A DNA stretch of 64,000 bases, taken from assembly GCF_900111995.1 (NCBI RefSeq), contig NZ_FOKF01000016.1:46848-110847 (forward strand), written 5' to 3'. The notes beneath the pieces are model-generated. The model had not been told where the DNA came from. It did no database searches and saw only the letters and a list, made by a program, of their open reading frames with translations. Source of the DNA: Collimonas sp. OK607. Its GTDB lineage: Bacteria; Pseudomonadota; Gammaproteobacteria; Burkholderiales; Burkholderiaceae_D. Position 1 is the first letter of the stretch. Each line of letters starts with the position of its first letter. Of the stretch, positions 17,793-28,255 are shown piece by piece. The position numbers were made by a program, and so were the translations under genes.

Positions 17793-19667
17793 ATGCCGCA
17801 ATATCGTTCCCGCACCACTACTCACGGCCGCAACATGGCCGGCGCCCGCGCCCTGTGGCGTGCCACCGGCATGAAAGACGGCGATTTCGACAAGCCGATC
17901 ATTGCCGTGGTCAACTCGTTTACCCAATTCGTCCCGGGTCACGTCCATCTGAAGGACCTGGGCCAGATGGTTGCGCGCGAGATCGAAGCGGCCGGCGGCG
18001 TCGCCAAGGAATTCAATACGATTGCGGTCGATGACGGCATCGCCATGGGCCATGGCGGCATGCTGTACTCGCTGCCATCGCGCGAACTGATCGCCGATTC
18101 GGTCGAGTACATGGTCAACGCCCACTGTGCCGATGCGATGGTGTGCATCTCCAATTGCGACAAAATCACGCCGGGCATGTTGATGGCGGCGATGCGTCTG
18201 AACATCCCGGTAGTGTTCGTTTCCGGCGGCCCGATGGAAGCCGGCAAGGTAGTTGAAAAGCTGCCAGGCGTTGCCGTGATCGATCAAAAGATTTTCAAGA
18301 TCGACCTGGTCGACGCCATGATCAAGGCTGGCGACGCCTCGGTCAGCGATGCCGACATCGCAGAAATCGAACGCTCGGCCTGCCCGACCTGCGGCTCCTG
18401 CTCCGGCATGTTTACCGCCAACTCGATGAACTGCCTGACCGAAGCGCTCGGCCTGGCGCTGCCCGGCAACGGCACCATTCTCGCCACGCACGCCGATCGC
18501 AAGGAACTGTTTCTGCGCGCCGGACGCCTGATCGTTGAACTGGCCAAACGCCATTACGAGCAAGACGATTACTCGGTTCTGCCGCGCTCCATCGCCAGCA
18601 AGGCTTCGTTCGAGAACGCCATGACGCTGGACGTCGCCATGGGCGGCTCGACCAACACCGTGCTGCACTTGCTGGCCGCGGCGCAGGAAGCAGAAGTCGA
18701 TTTCAAGATGGCAGATATCGACCGCATCTCACGCCATGTGCCTTGCCTGTGCAAGGTAGCGCCGATGACCGACAAATACCATATCGAAGACGTACATCGC
18801 GCCGGCGGCATCATCAGCATCCTGGGCGAACTGGCGCGCGCCGGCTTGCTCGATACCAGCCGTCCGACGATTCACGCCAAGACGCTGGGCGACGCTATCG
18901 CCAATAACGACATCACGCAAACCCAGGATCCCGCAGTACATAAGATGTTCAGCGCAGCACCCGGCGGCGTGCCGACCCAGACCGCGTTTTCCCAGGAAAA
19001 GCGTTTCACCAGCCTCGACACCGACCGCGACAACGGCTGTATCCGCAACAAGGCGCATGCTTATTCGCAAGACGGCGGGCTGGCGGTCTTGTACGGTAAC
19101 CTGGCGGAAAACGGCTGCATCGTTAAAACCGCAGGCGTCGATGAAAGCATTCTCAAGTTCAGCGGCCGCGCTCGCGTCTTTGAAAGCCAGGATGACGCAG
19201 TGGAAGCGATTTTGGGCGATACGGTCCATGCCGGCGACGTCGTCATCATCCGCTACGAAGGACCGAAAGGCGGCCCCGGCATGCAGGAAATGCTGTATCC
19301 GACTTCGTATATCAAATCCAAAGGATTGGGTAAATCCTGCGCGCTGTTCACCGATGGCCGTTTTTCGGGTGGTTCGTCCGGCCTGGTGATCGGCCACGCC
19401 TCGCCGGAAGCGGCCGAAGGCGGCGCCATCGGCTTGGTAGAAGAAGGCGACACCATTGAAATCGATATCCCTGAGCGTCGCATGCACCTGAAAATCAGCG
19501 ATACCGAAATGGCGCAACGACGCGCTGCGATGGAGGCCAAAGGCAAGGATGCCTGGAAGCCGGTCAACCGCCAGCGTTACGTGTCGCAGGCATTGCAGGC
19601 TTACGCTGCAATGGCCACTTCGGCCGACCGTGGCGCAGTGCGCGACATCAGCCAGCTGAAGCGATAA
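17793..19667 (+). CDS. ilvD: Dihydroxy-acid dehydratase
   Basis: 624 residues, full length. IlvD dehydrates 2,3-dihydroxy acids to the keto acid precursors of valine and isoleucine. Iron-sulfur ligands are visible: C122 in [10 protein letters not shown] and the cluster [10 protein letters not shown] at about residues 197-206. The C-terminal [20 protein letters not shown] motif is intact. TGGAG precedes the ATG. A clear terminator follows about 80 bases after the stop, so it is probably monocistronic. Confidence 0.97.
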   Translation: MPQYRSRTTTHGRNMAGARALWRATGMKDGDFDKPIIAVVNSFTQFVPGHVHLKDLGQMVAREIEAAGGVAKEFNTIAVDDGIAMGHGGMLYSLPSRELIADSVEYMVNAHCADAMVCISNCDKITPGMLMAAMRLNIPVVFVSGGPMEAGKVVEKLPGVAVIDQKIFKIDLVDAMIKAGDASVSDADIAEIERSACPTCGSCSGMFTANSMNCLTEALGLALPGNGTILATHADRKELFLRAGRLIVELAKRHYEQDDYSVLPRSIASKASFENAMTLDVAMGGSTNTVLHLLAAAQEAEVDFKMADIDRISRHVPCLCKVAPMTDKYHIEDVHRAGGIISILGELARAGLLDTSRPTIHAKTLGDAIANNDITQTQDPAVHKMFSAAPGGVPTQTAFSQEKRFTSLDTDRDNGCIRNKAHAYSQDGGLAVLYGNLAENGCIVKTAGVDESILKFSGRARVFESQDDAVEAILGDTVHAGDVVIIRYEGPKGGPGMQEMLYPTSYIKSKGLGKSCALFTDGRFSGGSSGLVIGHASPEAAEGGAIGLVEEGDTIEIDIPERRMHLKISDTEMAQRRAAMEAKGKDAWKPVNRQRYVSQALQAYAAMATSADRGAVRDISQLKR

Positions 19668-19747
19668 GCGCGATAAGCGACACTCCGGTTTGTATCTCAA
19701 CGCTTGTGTCGTAAAGTTTATTTAGCAAGAAAAATGTAACTCTCTGT

Positions 19748-19777
19748 AAAAGAGGCCGGTGCGAACCGGCCTCTTTT
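19748..19777 (+). terminator. Rho-independent terminator after ilvD
   Basis: A perfect 13-base stem, AAAAGAGGCCGGT with ACCGGCCTCTTTT, encloses a GCGA tetraloop and runs into a T tract. It is 80 bases after the ilvD stop. In the remaining 225 bases up to 20002 I see no gene and no clear promoter. Confidence 0.93.
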
Positions 19778-20002
19778 TGCTTGTACTCCCTTGCCGATGC
19801 TCAATTTTCGCGCCTCGCCAGACTCCTCACCTAGTCATATTCTTCGTCACGATATGGTAAAGTTGCGAACCGTTTCCTGTGGCAGATCCTGCACGACATT
19901 ACCGCAACCGATTCCCTGGCGAATCTTATGGCAGTCCCTGCATGTCTTCCCGTTAACGCTCCCTTAAATAAACCACACTATCGGATTGGCATCTAGCAAC
20001 AG

Positions 20003-21262
20003 ATGACGTCGTTGAATAATTCCGGAATGCAAAGAAAAACAGTCGCCATTATTGGCGGCGGCCCCGCCGGCCTGATGGCTGCCGAGGCGCTGGCTGCAGG
20101 CGGCGTGCAAGTGGATGTTTACGACGCCATGCCTTCGGTCGGCCGCAAATTCCTGCTGGCCGGCAAAGGCGGCATGAACCTGACCCATTCCGAACCCTAC
20201 GACGCCTTCCTGTCCCGCTACGGATCGCGCGCTCCGCAGATTGCGCCGTTGCTGGCCCAATTCACTCCGGACGCCTTACGCGAATGGGTCCATGGACTGG
20301 GCATCGAAACCTTCGTCGGCTCATCCGGCCGCGTGTTTCCGACCGACATGAAAGCTGCACCGTTACTGCGCGCATGGCTGCATCGCTTGCGCCAGGCCGG
20401 TGTGCGGTTTCATATGCGTCATCGCTGGCTGGGCTGGACCGACACCGGAACGCTGTGCTTCGACACCCCGCAAGGACCACAAGCTGTCAGCGCCGACGCC
20501 GTAGTGATGGCGCTAGGCGGCGGCAGCTGGGCACGCCTGGGCTCGGATGCCAAGTGGGTACAGCTATTAAGCCAGCGCGACATTACCATAGCGCCGCTGC
20601 AACCCTCCAACTGCGGATTCGAGGTTGGCTGGAGTGAATATTTCCGTAGCCGCTTTGCCGGCGATTATTTGAAATCGGTCGCCATCACCGTGCAGCATGA
20701 GGGTGACCCTGACAATCAGCCGCCATCGCGTAAACAAGGCGAATTCGTGATTACCGCCGAAGGTATTGAGGGTAGCTTGATTTATGCCCTGTCAGCCGGC
20801 TTGCGCGATCGGATTTCTGCCAGCGGCACCGCAGTGATACAGCTCGACCTGCTGCCGGACTGGCCTTTGCAACGGGTGATCGACGAAGTATCTCGGTCGC
20901 GCGGCGCACGTTCCTGGTCCAGCCATCTGCAAAGCCGGTTGGGACTGAAAGGCGTGAAAACCGGTTTGCTGCGCGAACTGGTCTCGGCCGCCGATTTTGC
21001 CGACCCAATGCTTCTGGCGCACGCCATCAAGGCGTTGCCATTAACCCTGCTGGCCGCCCGCCCTATCGATGAAGCCATCAGCAGCGCCGGCGGCGTAACC
21101 TTTGAAGGCATGGATCCGCAGCTTATGCTGAAAGCCTTGCCGGGCGTCTTTTGCGCCGGCGAAATGCTCGACTGGGAAGCCCCCACCGGCGGCTACCTGT
21201 TAAGCGCCTGCCTGGCATCCGGACGGGCTGCCGGCAATGGCGTTTTAAGCTGGTTGCAATAA
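20003..21262 (+). CDS. TIGR03862-type flavoprotein (HI0933/BaiN-like NAD(P)/FAD-dependent oxidoreductase)
   Basis: 419 residues. The FAD-binding Rossmann motif is VAIIGGGPAGLMAAEAL near the N-terminus, followed by the family phrase GRKFLLAGKGGMNLTHSE. The C-terminal FAD segment is GVFCAGEMLDWEAPTGGYLLSACLASG. The reaction of this subfamily is not settled. The start is uncertain between ATG 20003 and ATG 20027; neither has a strong ribosome site. The stop is one base before the next ATG, so the two genes are probably co-transcribed. Confidence 0.88.
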   Translation: MTSLNNSGMQRKTVAIIGGGPAGLMAAEALAAGGVQVDVYDAMPSVGRKFLLAGKGGMNLTHSEPYDAFLSRYGSRAPQIAPLLAQFTPDALREWVHGLGIETFVGSSGRVFPTDMKAAPLLRAWLHRLRQAGVRFHMRHRWLGWTDTGTLCFDTPQGPQAVSADAVVMALGGGSWARLGSDAKWVQLLSQRDITIAPLQPSNCGFEVGWSEYFRSRFAGDYLKSVAITVQHEGDPDNQPPSRKQGEFVITAEGIEGSLIYALSAGLRDRISASGTAVIQLDLLPDWPLQRVIDEVSRSRGARSWSSHLQSRLGLKGVKTGLLRELVSAADFADPMLLAHAIKALPLTLLAARPIDEAISSAGGVTFEGMDPQLMLKALPGVFCAGEMLDWEAPTGGYLLSACLASGRAAGNGVLSWLQ

Positions 21263-21263
21263 C

Positions 21264-22166
21264 ATGACGACGGCTGAATCGATGAGGAAAGGAAGTGTGA
21301 ATCCAGGCGAACTATCGCAGGCAGAGCAACAGCAAGCCGGTCAATGGCGCATTTCCAAGACTGTTGGCGTGCTAGTTTCCGTCCTGGTCCACATCATCGG
21401 CATCTGGTTCTTGCTGACCAAGCTGTCGGTCGAGATCCCGGTTTCTTCGCCAGCGCCTGGCAATATGGGATTGCTGCTCATCAGCGAAGCGCCCGCGCCC
21501 AAAAGCGTGCCGACGCCGACACTCCAGACGCCTCCCGCCAAGCCGAAATCCGCGCCCAAGCCACGCAAGACAGAGCAAAAACAAGCACAGGTTCGCAAGC
21601 CGAATTCGCCCCCTCCATCGGCACCGCAACCGACCATCCCGCCGCCGCCCGACGCGCCAAAGTACGAGCAATCGGTACAGGAGGATTTTTCTTCGCACAT
21701 CCAGGCCGCACGCGAACGGCGCGAAGCGGCCCAGGCCCAGGAACGCGCCGAAGCCGGCGAGACTGCGGAAGAAGCACCGCAATCGCCGAACGACATCGCC
21801 CGCGCCAACATCCAGGCCCAAAGAGGCTGGATGGGTATCGACAAGGATAAATCCGGCGGCATATTCGAAGTGCGCGATAAAACGCCGTTCAGGGCCAGTT
21901 TGATTTTCCGCGGCTGGAACGCCAACGCCAGCCGCAGTGCGCAGCAGAATATCCCGGTTGAACGCGGCAGCGATGAAAGCATCGAAATGGCCATCGTCAA
22001 TAAAATGATAGAGATGATCCGCAAGAAAACCAGCACCGACATTCCCTGGCGCTCGCAGCGCCTGGGCCGGGTCATCACGCTCAGCGCCCGCTTGAAAGAT
22101 ACCGCCGAGCTGCAACAGTTCCTGATGCGGGAAATGTTTTTCCAGGATAGCGCGCCACCGCGATAA
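21264..22166 (+). CDS. Proline-rich single-pass membrane protein, TonB-like architecture
   Basis: 300 residues. A cytoplasmic N-terminus is followed by one TM helix (about residues 32-54, TVGVLVSVLVHIIGIWFLL), a Pro/Lys/Ala-rich spacer (about 75-130), a charged helical stretch, and a C-terminal domain of about 120 residues. The layout is that of TonB or TolA-like proteins spanning the periplasm, but I do not recognise a TonB C-terminal domain. GTG 21297 after AGGAAAGGA is an alternative start. Function not assigned. Confidence 0.72.
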   Translation: MTTAESMRKGSVNPGELSQAEQQQAGQWRISKTVGVLVSVLVHIIGIWFLLTKLSVEIPVSSPAPGNMGLLLISEAPAPKSVPTPTLQTPPAKPKSAPKPRKTEQKQAQVRKPNSPPPSAPQPTIPPPPDAPKYEQSVQEDFSSHIQAARERREAAQAQERAEAGETAEEAPQSPNDIARANIQAQRGWMGIDKDKSGGIFEVRDKTPFRASLIFRGWNANASRSAQQNIPVERGSDESIEMAIVNKMIEMIRKKTSTDIPWRSQRLGRVITLSARLKDTAELQQFLMREMFFQDSAPPR

Positions 22167-22353
22167 GAACCTGGTTTAGCCAAGCGGACGTCCTTGCACG
22201 GCGAGGGGTATCTAAACTGCAAAGAAATGGCAGCTAAGCCTTGTTCCGCTTACAATATCGCCTATTCCCGAATATTAGCGATCAGGTGTCATCCGACGCC
22301 TGAGAAAGAACCCATTTAATGCAATCAAATTTTCAACAGCAACGGGCCGCCCG

Positions 22354-24990
22354 ATGACGGTAGCGGCACAAAAAGTTTCACCTGGCATGCAGCAATATCT
22401 CGGCATCAAGGCCGACTATCCGGACACGCTCGTGTTTTACCGGATGGGAGATTTTTACGAACTGTTTTTCGAGGACGCGGAAAAAGCCGCGCGCCTGCTG
22501 GGCATCACGCTGACCGCACGCGGCACCTATAACAATGCGCCGATCAAGATGTGCGGCGTACCGTTCCACTCTGCCGATCAATATCTGGCCAAGCTGATCA
22601 AGCTCGGCGAATCGGTGGCGTTATGTGAACAAATCGGCGACCCGGCCACCAGCAAGGGACCGGTCGACAGGAAAGTGCTGCGCGTGATTACACCCGGCAC
22701 CTTGACCGACTCCAACCTGCTGCCAGAAAAATCGGACCAGCCTTTGCTGGCGTTATTCGTTACCCAGCAACGCAAAGTGATGAAGGTTGGCCTGGCATGG
22801 CTATCGATGGCCAGCGGCGCATTGAAGATGATGGAATTCGCTTGCGATCCGGAGACGCTGGATACCCTGCTGAAGCAGGAGCTGGAACGGATCGCGCCGG
22901 CCGAGATCCTGGTGGCTGACATGGTTGAAGTCATGTTGGCCAGCAACGTGGTCGACAAGACCACCACCGTGCCGGAATGGCATTTCGACATTGCCCACGG
23001 CCTGAAATCCCTGTTGGACCAGCTCGCGGTCAGCAACCTGGGCGGTTTTGGCGCCGAAGGCTTGAGCGCTGCTATCGGCGCTGCCGGCGCCCTGCTGCGC
23101 TACGCCCAGTCGACCCAGGGCAAGGGCTTGCAGCATGTGCGCACGCTCACGGTTGAAACCGAAAACGAATTCATCGGCCTCGACGCCGCCACCCGCCGCA
23201 ACCTGGAACTCACCGAAACCATCCGCGGCCAGGATGCGTCATCGGGCGCGCCTACCCTGTTTTCACTGCTGGACCACTGTCGCACCGCGATGGGATCGCG
23301 CTTGCTGCGCCATTGGCTGCACCATGCCAAGCGCGATCAAACCGTTGCGCGCGGCCGCCACGCGGCCATCGGCGCCTTGATTGCAGCCGATACCGGCAAC
23401 GCCATTTCGAGCACGCTGAGCGCAGTACCGGATATCGAACGCATCACCACCCGCATCGCCCTGCTGTCGGCGCGGCCACGCGACCTGGCCGGTTTGCGCG
23501 ACGGTTTGCTGCAACTGGATTCCCTGCGCGCCGACATCGCCATGTGCGGCAACGACAACCAGGCGCCGCTGCTGCAGGAACTGCAATTTGCGCTGGAAAC
23601 CCCGGTCGATTGCCTGCAGTTGCTGCAAAGCGCGATCGCCACCGAACCATCCACCATGGTGCGCGACGGCGGTGTCATCGCCACCGGTTTCGATGCTGAA
23701 CTGGACGAATTGCGCGGGCTTTCGGAAAACGCCGGCCAGTTCCTGGTCGACCTCGAAACCCGCGAACGGGCGCGCACCGGGATTGCCAACCTCCGCGTCG
23801 AATATAACAAGGTGCATGGCTTCTACATCGAAGTCACGCATGGCCAGACCACCAAGGTGCCGGATGACTACCGCCGGCGCCAGACCTTGAAGAACGCCGA
23901 GCGCTACATCACGCCGGAATTGAAAGCGTTTGAAGACAAGGCTTTGTCGGCGCAAGAACGCGCGCTGATACGCGAGAAAGCGCTGTACGAGCAGATTTTG
24001 CAAGATCTGGCGCCGCATATCGGCACCTTGCAAAACATCGCCCACGCGCTGGCGCAACTCGATACGCTGGTGGCCCTGGCCGATCACGCTGCACGCCACG
24101 ACTGGTGCGTGCCGCAACTGGTGACAGAACCGTCGATCCAGATCGTGCAGGGACGCCATCCGGTAGTCGAGAAACAGATTGAACGTTTCATCGCCAACGA
24201 CTGCCAGCTATCCACCGAACGCAAGCTGTTGCTGATCACCGGCCCTAATATGGGCGGTAAATCGACATTCATGCGCCAGGTGGCGCTGATCACCCTGCTG
24301 GCTTACGTCGGCAGTTACGTGCCCGCCGACAGCGCCGTCCTGGGCCCGATCGACCGTATTTTCACCCGTATCGGCGCCGCCGACGACCTGGCCGGCGGCC
24401 GCTCCACCTTCATGGTCGAAATGACCGAATCGGCTGCCATCCTCAACGGCGCCAGCGAAAACTCGCTGGTGCTGATGGATGAGGTGGGCCGCGGCACCTC
24501 CACCTTCGACGGCCTGGCGCTGGCATGGGCAATCGCCCGTCATCTGATCGACGCCACCCGCAGCTTCACCCTGTTTGCGACGCACTATTTCGAGCTGACC
24601 CAATTGCCTGATGTGCACCCGTCGGCGGCCAATGTGCATTTGTCCGCCGTCGAGCATAAAGACAGCATCGTCTTCCTGCATGCCGTGCAAGCCGGTCCGG
24701 CATCCCAGAGTTACGGCTTGCAGGTAGCGCAACTGGCCGGCGTTCCGCCGCCGGTGATCCGTGCCGCCCGCAAGCATCTGGCTTTGCTGGAATCGCAATC
24801 GATGCAGCCGACGCCGCAATTCGATCTGTTTGCGCAAGTCGCCAATATGGATGACGACAGCGATAGCCGGACATTGGATAGCGAGTTGATGATTGCCCTG
24901 GATAGCATCGACCCTGACGCCTTGACCCCGCGTGAAGCGTTGGAACAGCTATATCGCCTGAAGCATCTCACTGCGACGCAAAAAACCTGA
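22354..24990 (+). CDS. mutS: DNA mismatch repair protein MutS
   Basis: 878 residues, the usual length. The N-terminal mismatch-binding motif [11 protein letters not shown] supplies the Phe that stacks on mismatches. Later domains are intact, with Walker [10 protein letters not shown] starting at residue 630, Walker [17 protein letters not shown], and the helix-turn-helix dimerisation region [13 protein letters not shown]. It recognises mismatches and recruits MutL. Its stop overlaps the start of the next gene (ATGA). Confidence 0.98.
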   Translation: MTVAAQKVSPGMQQYLGIKADYPDTLVFYRMGDFYELFFEDAEKAARLLGITLTARGTYNNAPIKMCGVPFHSADQYLAKLIKLGESVALCEQIGDPATSKGPVDRKVLRVITPGTLTDSNLLPEKSDQPLLALFVTQQRKVMKVGLAWLSMASGALKMMEFACDPETLDTLLKQELERIAPAEILVADMVEVMLASNVVDKTTTVPEWHFDIAHGLKSLLDQLAVSNLGGFGAEGLSAAIGAAGALLRYAQSTQGKGLQHVRTLTVETENEFIGLDAATRRNLELTETIRGQDASSGAPTLFSLLDHCRTAMGSRLLRHWLHHAKRDQTVARGRHAAIGALIAADTGNAISSTLSAVPDIERITTRIALLSARPRDLAGLRDGLLQLDSLRADIAMCGNDNQAPLLQELQFALETPVDCLQLLQSAIATEPSTMVRDGGVIATGFDAELDELRGLSENAGQFLVDLETRERARTGIANLRVEYNKVHGFYIEVTHGQTTKVPDDYRRRQTLKNAERYITPELKAFEDKALSAQERALIREKALYEQILQDLAPHIGTLQNIAHALAQLDTLVALADHAARHDWCVPQLVTEPSIQIVQGRHPVVEKQIERFIANDCQLSTERKLLLITGPNMGGKSTFMRQVALITLLAYVGSYVPADSAVLGPIDRIFTRIGAADDLAGGRSTFMVEMTESAAILNGASENSLVLMDEVGRGTSTFDGLALAWAIARHLIDATRSFTLFATHYFELTQLPDVHPSAANVHLSAVEHKDSIVFLHAVQAGPASQSYGLQVAQLAGVPPPVIRAARKHLALLESQSMQPTPQFDLFAQVANMDDDSDSRTLDSELMIALDSIDPDALTPREALEQLYRLKHLTATQKT

Positions 24991-25955
24991 TGAACGCCTG
25001 CGCCTTCCGCAAACTACCGCTTCGGCCAGCGTTATTACTAACGCTGGCGCTGACGGCAGGCTGCGGCGCGGCGCAGGCAGAAACCACCAATTTCAGTTTT
25101 GGCGTAATCGCACATGTATTTCGCAGCGGCGCGGATGAAGCCCCGTTACACGACGCCATCAGCGAAACCGATGCCGATAATCTTGCCTTCGTCGTGGCAA
25201 ACGGCATCAAGGCCAGCAGCGAACCGTGTACCGACAAGTTGTACAGCCGTCGCAAGGCATTGTTGAACAGCGCAAAAAACGGCTTGATCGTATCTTTATC
25301 GGCCAGCGACTGGGTTGCATGCAAAACCTCTGCCGACCGCTCCGCCGCGATAGAACGCCTGAGCCGGATCCGCGACTTGTTCTTTTCTGATGAATTTTCT
25401 TTTGGCGACAGCAAGATTCCGCTGATCAGGCAATCGACCTCACCCAAATTTCGCAGCTACGTAGAGAATGCGCGCTGGGAAATCGGCAATGTGGTATTTG
25501 CCACGATCAACCTGCCGGCTACCAACAATCACTATCTGCCAGAAGGCGGCCGCAACAGCGAATTCGAGGACCGGCAAATCGCCAACCGGGAATGGCTGCA
25601 GCGCATTTTCCTGAATGCATCGCAGAAGAAGTCCGATGCGGTTGTCTTGTTTTGCGATGGCGATCCGCTGGCTACCCAGCGCCACCGCGTCTTCGACTTT
25701 AATGTCAAGCGTGACGGGTTTGCCGAGATCCGTCAAAAGATCAGTTCACACGCAGCGCATTTTGAAGGCAAGGTGCTGGTCATTCACGGACCACATGGCA
25801 GCAGTACGCCACACCCGGAGAGCATTGAGTGGCAGCGCAATCTGGGGGATCTGGAAATCCCGGGCGGCTGGCTGAAGATAACAGTGAACCCGGCCAATCC
25901 TAAGCTGTTCGAAATTGGCAAGCCTGCCGATTCGCAGACGCTCTCGCGACGATAA
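24990..25955 (+). CDS. Exported protein resembling a degenerate calcineurin-like phosphoesterase
   Basis: 321 residues with a signal peptide (LLLTLALTAGCGAAQA). The order of blocks recalls secreted metallophosphoesterases: AFVVANGIKASSEPC, VVFATINLPATNNHYLPEGG, ANREWLQRIFLNA, then VLVIHGPHG. The usual metal ligands (D-x-H, GDxxD, GN-H-D) are missing or altered, so it may be inactive or a divergent family. It overlaps mutS by the ATGA junction, so translation is probably coupled, though no repair role is implied. Confidence 0.7.
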   Translation: MNACAFRKLPLRPALLLTLALTAGCGAAQAETTNFSFGVIAHVFRSGADEAPLHDAISETDADNLAFVVANGIKASSEPCTDKLYSRRKALLNSAKNGLIVSLSASDWVACKTSADRSAAIERLSRIRDLFFSDEFSFGDSKIPLIRQSTSPKFRSYVENARWEIGNVVFATINLPATNNHYLPEGGRNSEFEDRQIANREWLQRIFLNASQKKSDAVVLFCDGDPLATQRHRVFDFNVKRDGFAEIRQKISSHAAHFEGKVLVIHGPHGSSTPHPESIEWQRNLGDLEIPGGWLKITVNPANPKLFEIGKPADSQTLSRR

Positions 25956-25962
25956 CTCTATC

Positions 25963-26082
25963 GTAGGGTGGGCACATCGTGCCCACGCGTAACCGTGATA
26001 ACCGGAGTACGGACCCGCGCGGCACCGAAATAGGCATGCACACGGAGTAAGTTCACGCGTGGGCACAATGTGCCCACCCTAC
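25963..26082. repeat. Dispersed palindromic element, copy 2 (long form)
   Basis: 28-base inverted arms (25963-25990 and 26055-26082) with one mismatch; termini GTAGGGTGGGCAC and GTGCCCACCCTAC. The 64-base interior resembles that of copy 3, with a shared GATAnCCGGAGTrCG block and an ACCGAAAyAGGC block. It fills the gap between the convergent phosphoesterase-like gene and slyD, ending three bases before the slyD stop codon. Confidence 0.9.
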
Positions 26083-26085
26083 GAA

Positions 26086-26628
26086 TTAGTGGATTGGGTG
26101 ACTGCGGAAATGGTCGTCCGCGCCATCGTCGTCCTGATCGTCGTGATGATGACCGTGGGCGCCGTGAACGTGTTGATGGGCGATTTCTTCTTCCGATGCG
26201 GCGCGGACTTCCGTCACGCTCAGATCGAAACGCAGGGCAATCCCGGCCAGCGGGTGATTACCGTCGAGCACAACCTTGTCGTCGGCAATGTCAGTCACCG
26301 TGAAAATCAATGCCTGCTCTTCTTCATCCTCGTTGTCTGGCGTGCCTTCAAATTGCATGCCGACTTCCAGCGGTGTCGGCAAGCGATTGCGCGGCTCTAT
26401 CTTGACCAGATTCGAGTCGTACTCGCCAAACGCGTCATCCGGCTCAACTTGCAGCTCGGTTTGATAGCCGACTTCCTTGCCATCCAGTGCTTCTTCGATT
26501 TTCGGCAACGTGTTTTCGTAACCGCCGTGCAAATACACCATCGGTTCGCTGCTTTCTTCGATCAGATTGCCTTGGGCATCTGACAATTTGTAGCGCACAG
26601 TCACTACCGTATTTTTGGCAATCTTCAT
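26086..26628 (-). CDS. slyD: FKBP-type peptidyl-prolyl isomerase, SlyD
   Basis: 180 residues from ATG 26628, chosen because AAGGA lies six bases before it; an in-frame ATG at 26643 has none. The FKBP fold (VTVRYKLSDAQGNLIEES, YENTLPKIEEALDG) is interrupted by the insert-in-flap chaperone domain (about residues 70-120). The C-terminal tail is His- and Asp-rich (HQHVHGAHGHHHDD), as in nickel-binding SlyD. It acts as prolyl isomerase, chaperone and nickel donor in the cytoplasm. Confidence 0.95.
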   Translation of the reverse strand: MKIAKNTVVTVRYKLSDAQGNLIEESSEPMVYLHGGYENTLPKIEEALDGKEVGYQTELQVEPDDAFGEYDSNLVKIEPRNRLPTPLEVGMQFEGTPDNEDEEEQALIFTVTDIADDKVVLDGNHPLAGIALRFDLSVTEVRAASEEEIAHQHVHGAHGHHHDDQDDDGADDHFRSHPIH

Positions 26629-26721
26629 GATCATTCCTTTCATTTAACATGCGTTGGGATTATACCCGCTGATTACACGCCAATTCGTGAGCAGGGCCTA
26701 ATTTTGCGGCAGACAACCCGA

Positions 26722-26727
26722 TATAAT
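26722..26727 (+). promoter_or_regulatory. TATAAT -10 hexamer just upstream of the uL16 hydroxylase gene
   Basis: A consensus TATAAT ends six bases before the ATG at 26734. A transcript from it would begin at or next to the start codon, giving a leaderless message. There is no ribosome site before that ATG, which agrees. No good -35 is seen at the usual spacing, so the site may be fortuitous. Confidence 0.4.
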
Positions 26728-26733
26728 GACGAA

Positions 26734-27855
26734 ATGAAAAATTCCACACTCCTGGGCGGCCTGTCCCCCGCGCAATTTTTACGCGATTACTGGCATAAAA
26801 AACCCTTGCTGATTCGTCAGGCCCTGCCCGGCTTCAAGCCCCTGCTGTCGCCTGAAGCCCTGTTTGAACTGGCACAGCGGGACGACGTCGAATCGCGCCT
26901 GGTGACGCACTTCAAGAAACAATGGCAAGTAACCAACGGTCCTGCCACCGATTTGCCGAGTACCGACCAAAAGGACTGGACCTTGCTGGTGCAGGGCGTC
27001 AACCTGCATGACGACGGTGCGGATGCCCTGTTGCGCCAGTTCCGCTTCATTCCCGATGCCCGGCTGGATGACCTGATGATCAGCTATGCCACCGATACCG
27101 GCGGCGTCGGTCCGCATTTCGATTCTTACGATGTGTTTTTGTTGCAGGCTCACGGCCAGCGGCGCTGGAAAATAGGCGCTACCCAAGACCTTACCTTGGT
27201 AGAAGGCAGCGCACTGAAGATACTCAAGAATTTCGAGCCCGAACAGGAGTTCATCCTGGAACCCGGCGACATGCTCTACCTGCCGCCACAGTACGCCCAT
27301 GACGGCACCGCAATCGGCGAATGCATGACTTATTCGATCGGCTTCCGCGCCCCGCCATTTCAAGAGCTGGGCGAAGCATTCCTGCAGTTCATGGCTGATT
27401 CCATTGACCTGCCGGGGCGCTATGCGGATCCCGATCTGGAACCCAGCAAGCATCCGGCAGAAATCGGCGCCGGCATGCTGTCGCAAATCTCGGACGAACT
27501 CAATAAAGTCCGCTTCACCGAGGACGATATTGCCATTTTCGTCGGCGAATATTTATCCGAACCGAAAGCCAATGTATTTTTCGAATCACCGGCACGGCCT
27601 CTGACGCTGGCGCGCTTTACTGCGGCATTAAACAAACGTGGCGTGGCGCTTTCGCGCAAAACCCAGATGCTGTACCGCGGAAAACATGTATTTATCAATG
27701 GCGAGTCATTCGCCGCCGGACGTGCCGATAAAACATCATTGACGTTACTGGCAGACCAGCGCAGGCTCGACAGTGAAGCCGCCGCCAAGGTCTCCACCGA
27801 CGTGCTTGAGGCACTCTACACCTGGTACGAAGACGGCTGGATTACACTAGGCTGA
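26734..27855 (+). CDS. roxA: JmjC/cupin 2OG oxygenase, ribosomal protein uL16 arginine 3-hydroxylase
   Basis: 373 residues. The double-stranded beta-helix iron ligands are H128 and D130 in GPHFDSYD and H189 in PPQYAHDG. These positions and the length match the E. coli YcfD/RoxA family, which hydroxylates an arginine in ribosomal protein uL16 (L16). The C-terminal half is the winged-helix and dimerisation region of that family. The start is ATG 26734 (MKNSTLLGGL); the frame is open upstream to a TTG at 26704, but that part is not conserved in character. Confidence 0.88.
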   Translation: MKNSTLLGGLSPAQFLRDYWHKKPLLIRQALPGFKPLLSPEALFELAQRDDVESRLVTHFKKQWQVTNGPATDLPSTDQKDWTLLVQGVNLHDDGADALLRQFRFIPDARLDDLMISYATDTGGVGPHFDSYDVFLLQAHGQRRWKIGATQDLTLVEGSALKILKNFEPEQEFILEPGDMLYLPPQYAHDGTAIGECMTYSIGFRAPPFQELGEAFLQFMADSIDLPGRYADPDLEPSKHPAEIGAGMLSQISDELNKVRFTEDDIAIFVGEYLSEPKANVFFESPARPLTLARFTAALNKRGVALSRKTQMLYRGKHVFINGESFAAGRADKTSLTLLADQRRLDSEAAAKVSTDVLEALYTWYEDGWITLG

Positions 27856-28123
27856 GTGCAAGGCGAAGCGCTCCAAATATAAAATAATAACGTTCAGGAT
27901 TTTATGACTGATGTTTAAATAGGCATAAGAGATTAAGGAATTCTTTTAAAACATCGAAATAGAATACATAATATTTTAAATAAGACATTATTTTAATGCC
28001 ATTAACAATAAAACAAATACGAAATCCATTAATCCGATTTGCATAAACATTATCTGCAAGTGACATTATTTAACAAATCAGCTGCGAAATGTATGTATCT
28101 CAACATATCTGCCGGGAGTAGCC
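27856..28123. other. AT-rich intergenic region
   Basis: A strikingly AT-rich stretch compared with its surroundings. It has no ORF, terminator or repeat that I can support. It lies downstream of roxA and upstream of a possible 43-codon ORF. It may be transferred or rapidly evolving DNA, or the promoter region for the lipoprotein gene at 28426. Confidence 0.5.
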
Positions 28124-28255
28124 ATGCAACGACGGCGAATGTACTTTCGGCAGGAATTTGAACGAATGCAGCGAATCGCGCCCGACAACGAAATAGAAGC
28201 GGTTACCAGCACATCTGAAAGCGCTGTTGCATTGATACAAATTCTTACCAAATAG
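28124..28255 (+). CDS. Possible small protein (43 residues)
   Basis: ATG 28124 follows GGGAG at five bases, and the frame runs 43 codons to TAG. The N-terminal half is strongly basic with repeated Arg (MQRRRMYFRQEFERMQR) and the C-terminal half is acidic to neutral, ending LIQILTK. I recognise no family. The good ribosome site and its place within a long AT-rich gap are the only support. A perfect 12-base palindrome (GCATCGCGATGC, 28318-28329) lies downstream. Confidence 0.35.
   Translation: MQRRRMYFRQEFERMQRIAPDNEIEAVTSTSESAVALIQILTK

Noticed and set aside
18729..19700. 323-codon minus-strand ORF over ilvD
   Set aside because: Shadow of ilvD with no ribosome site and no recognisable domains.
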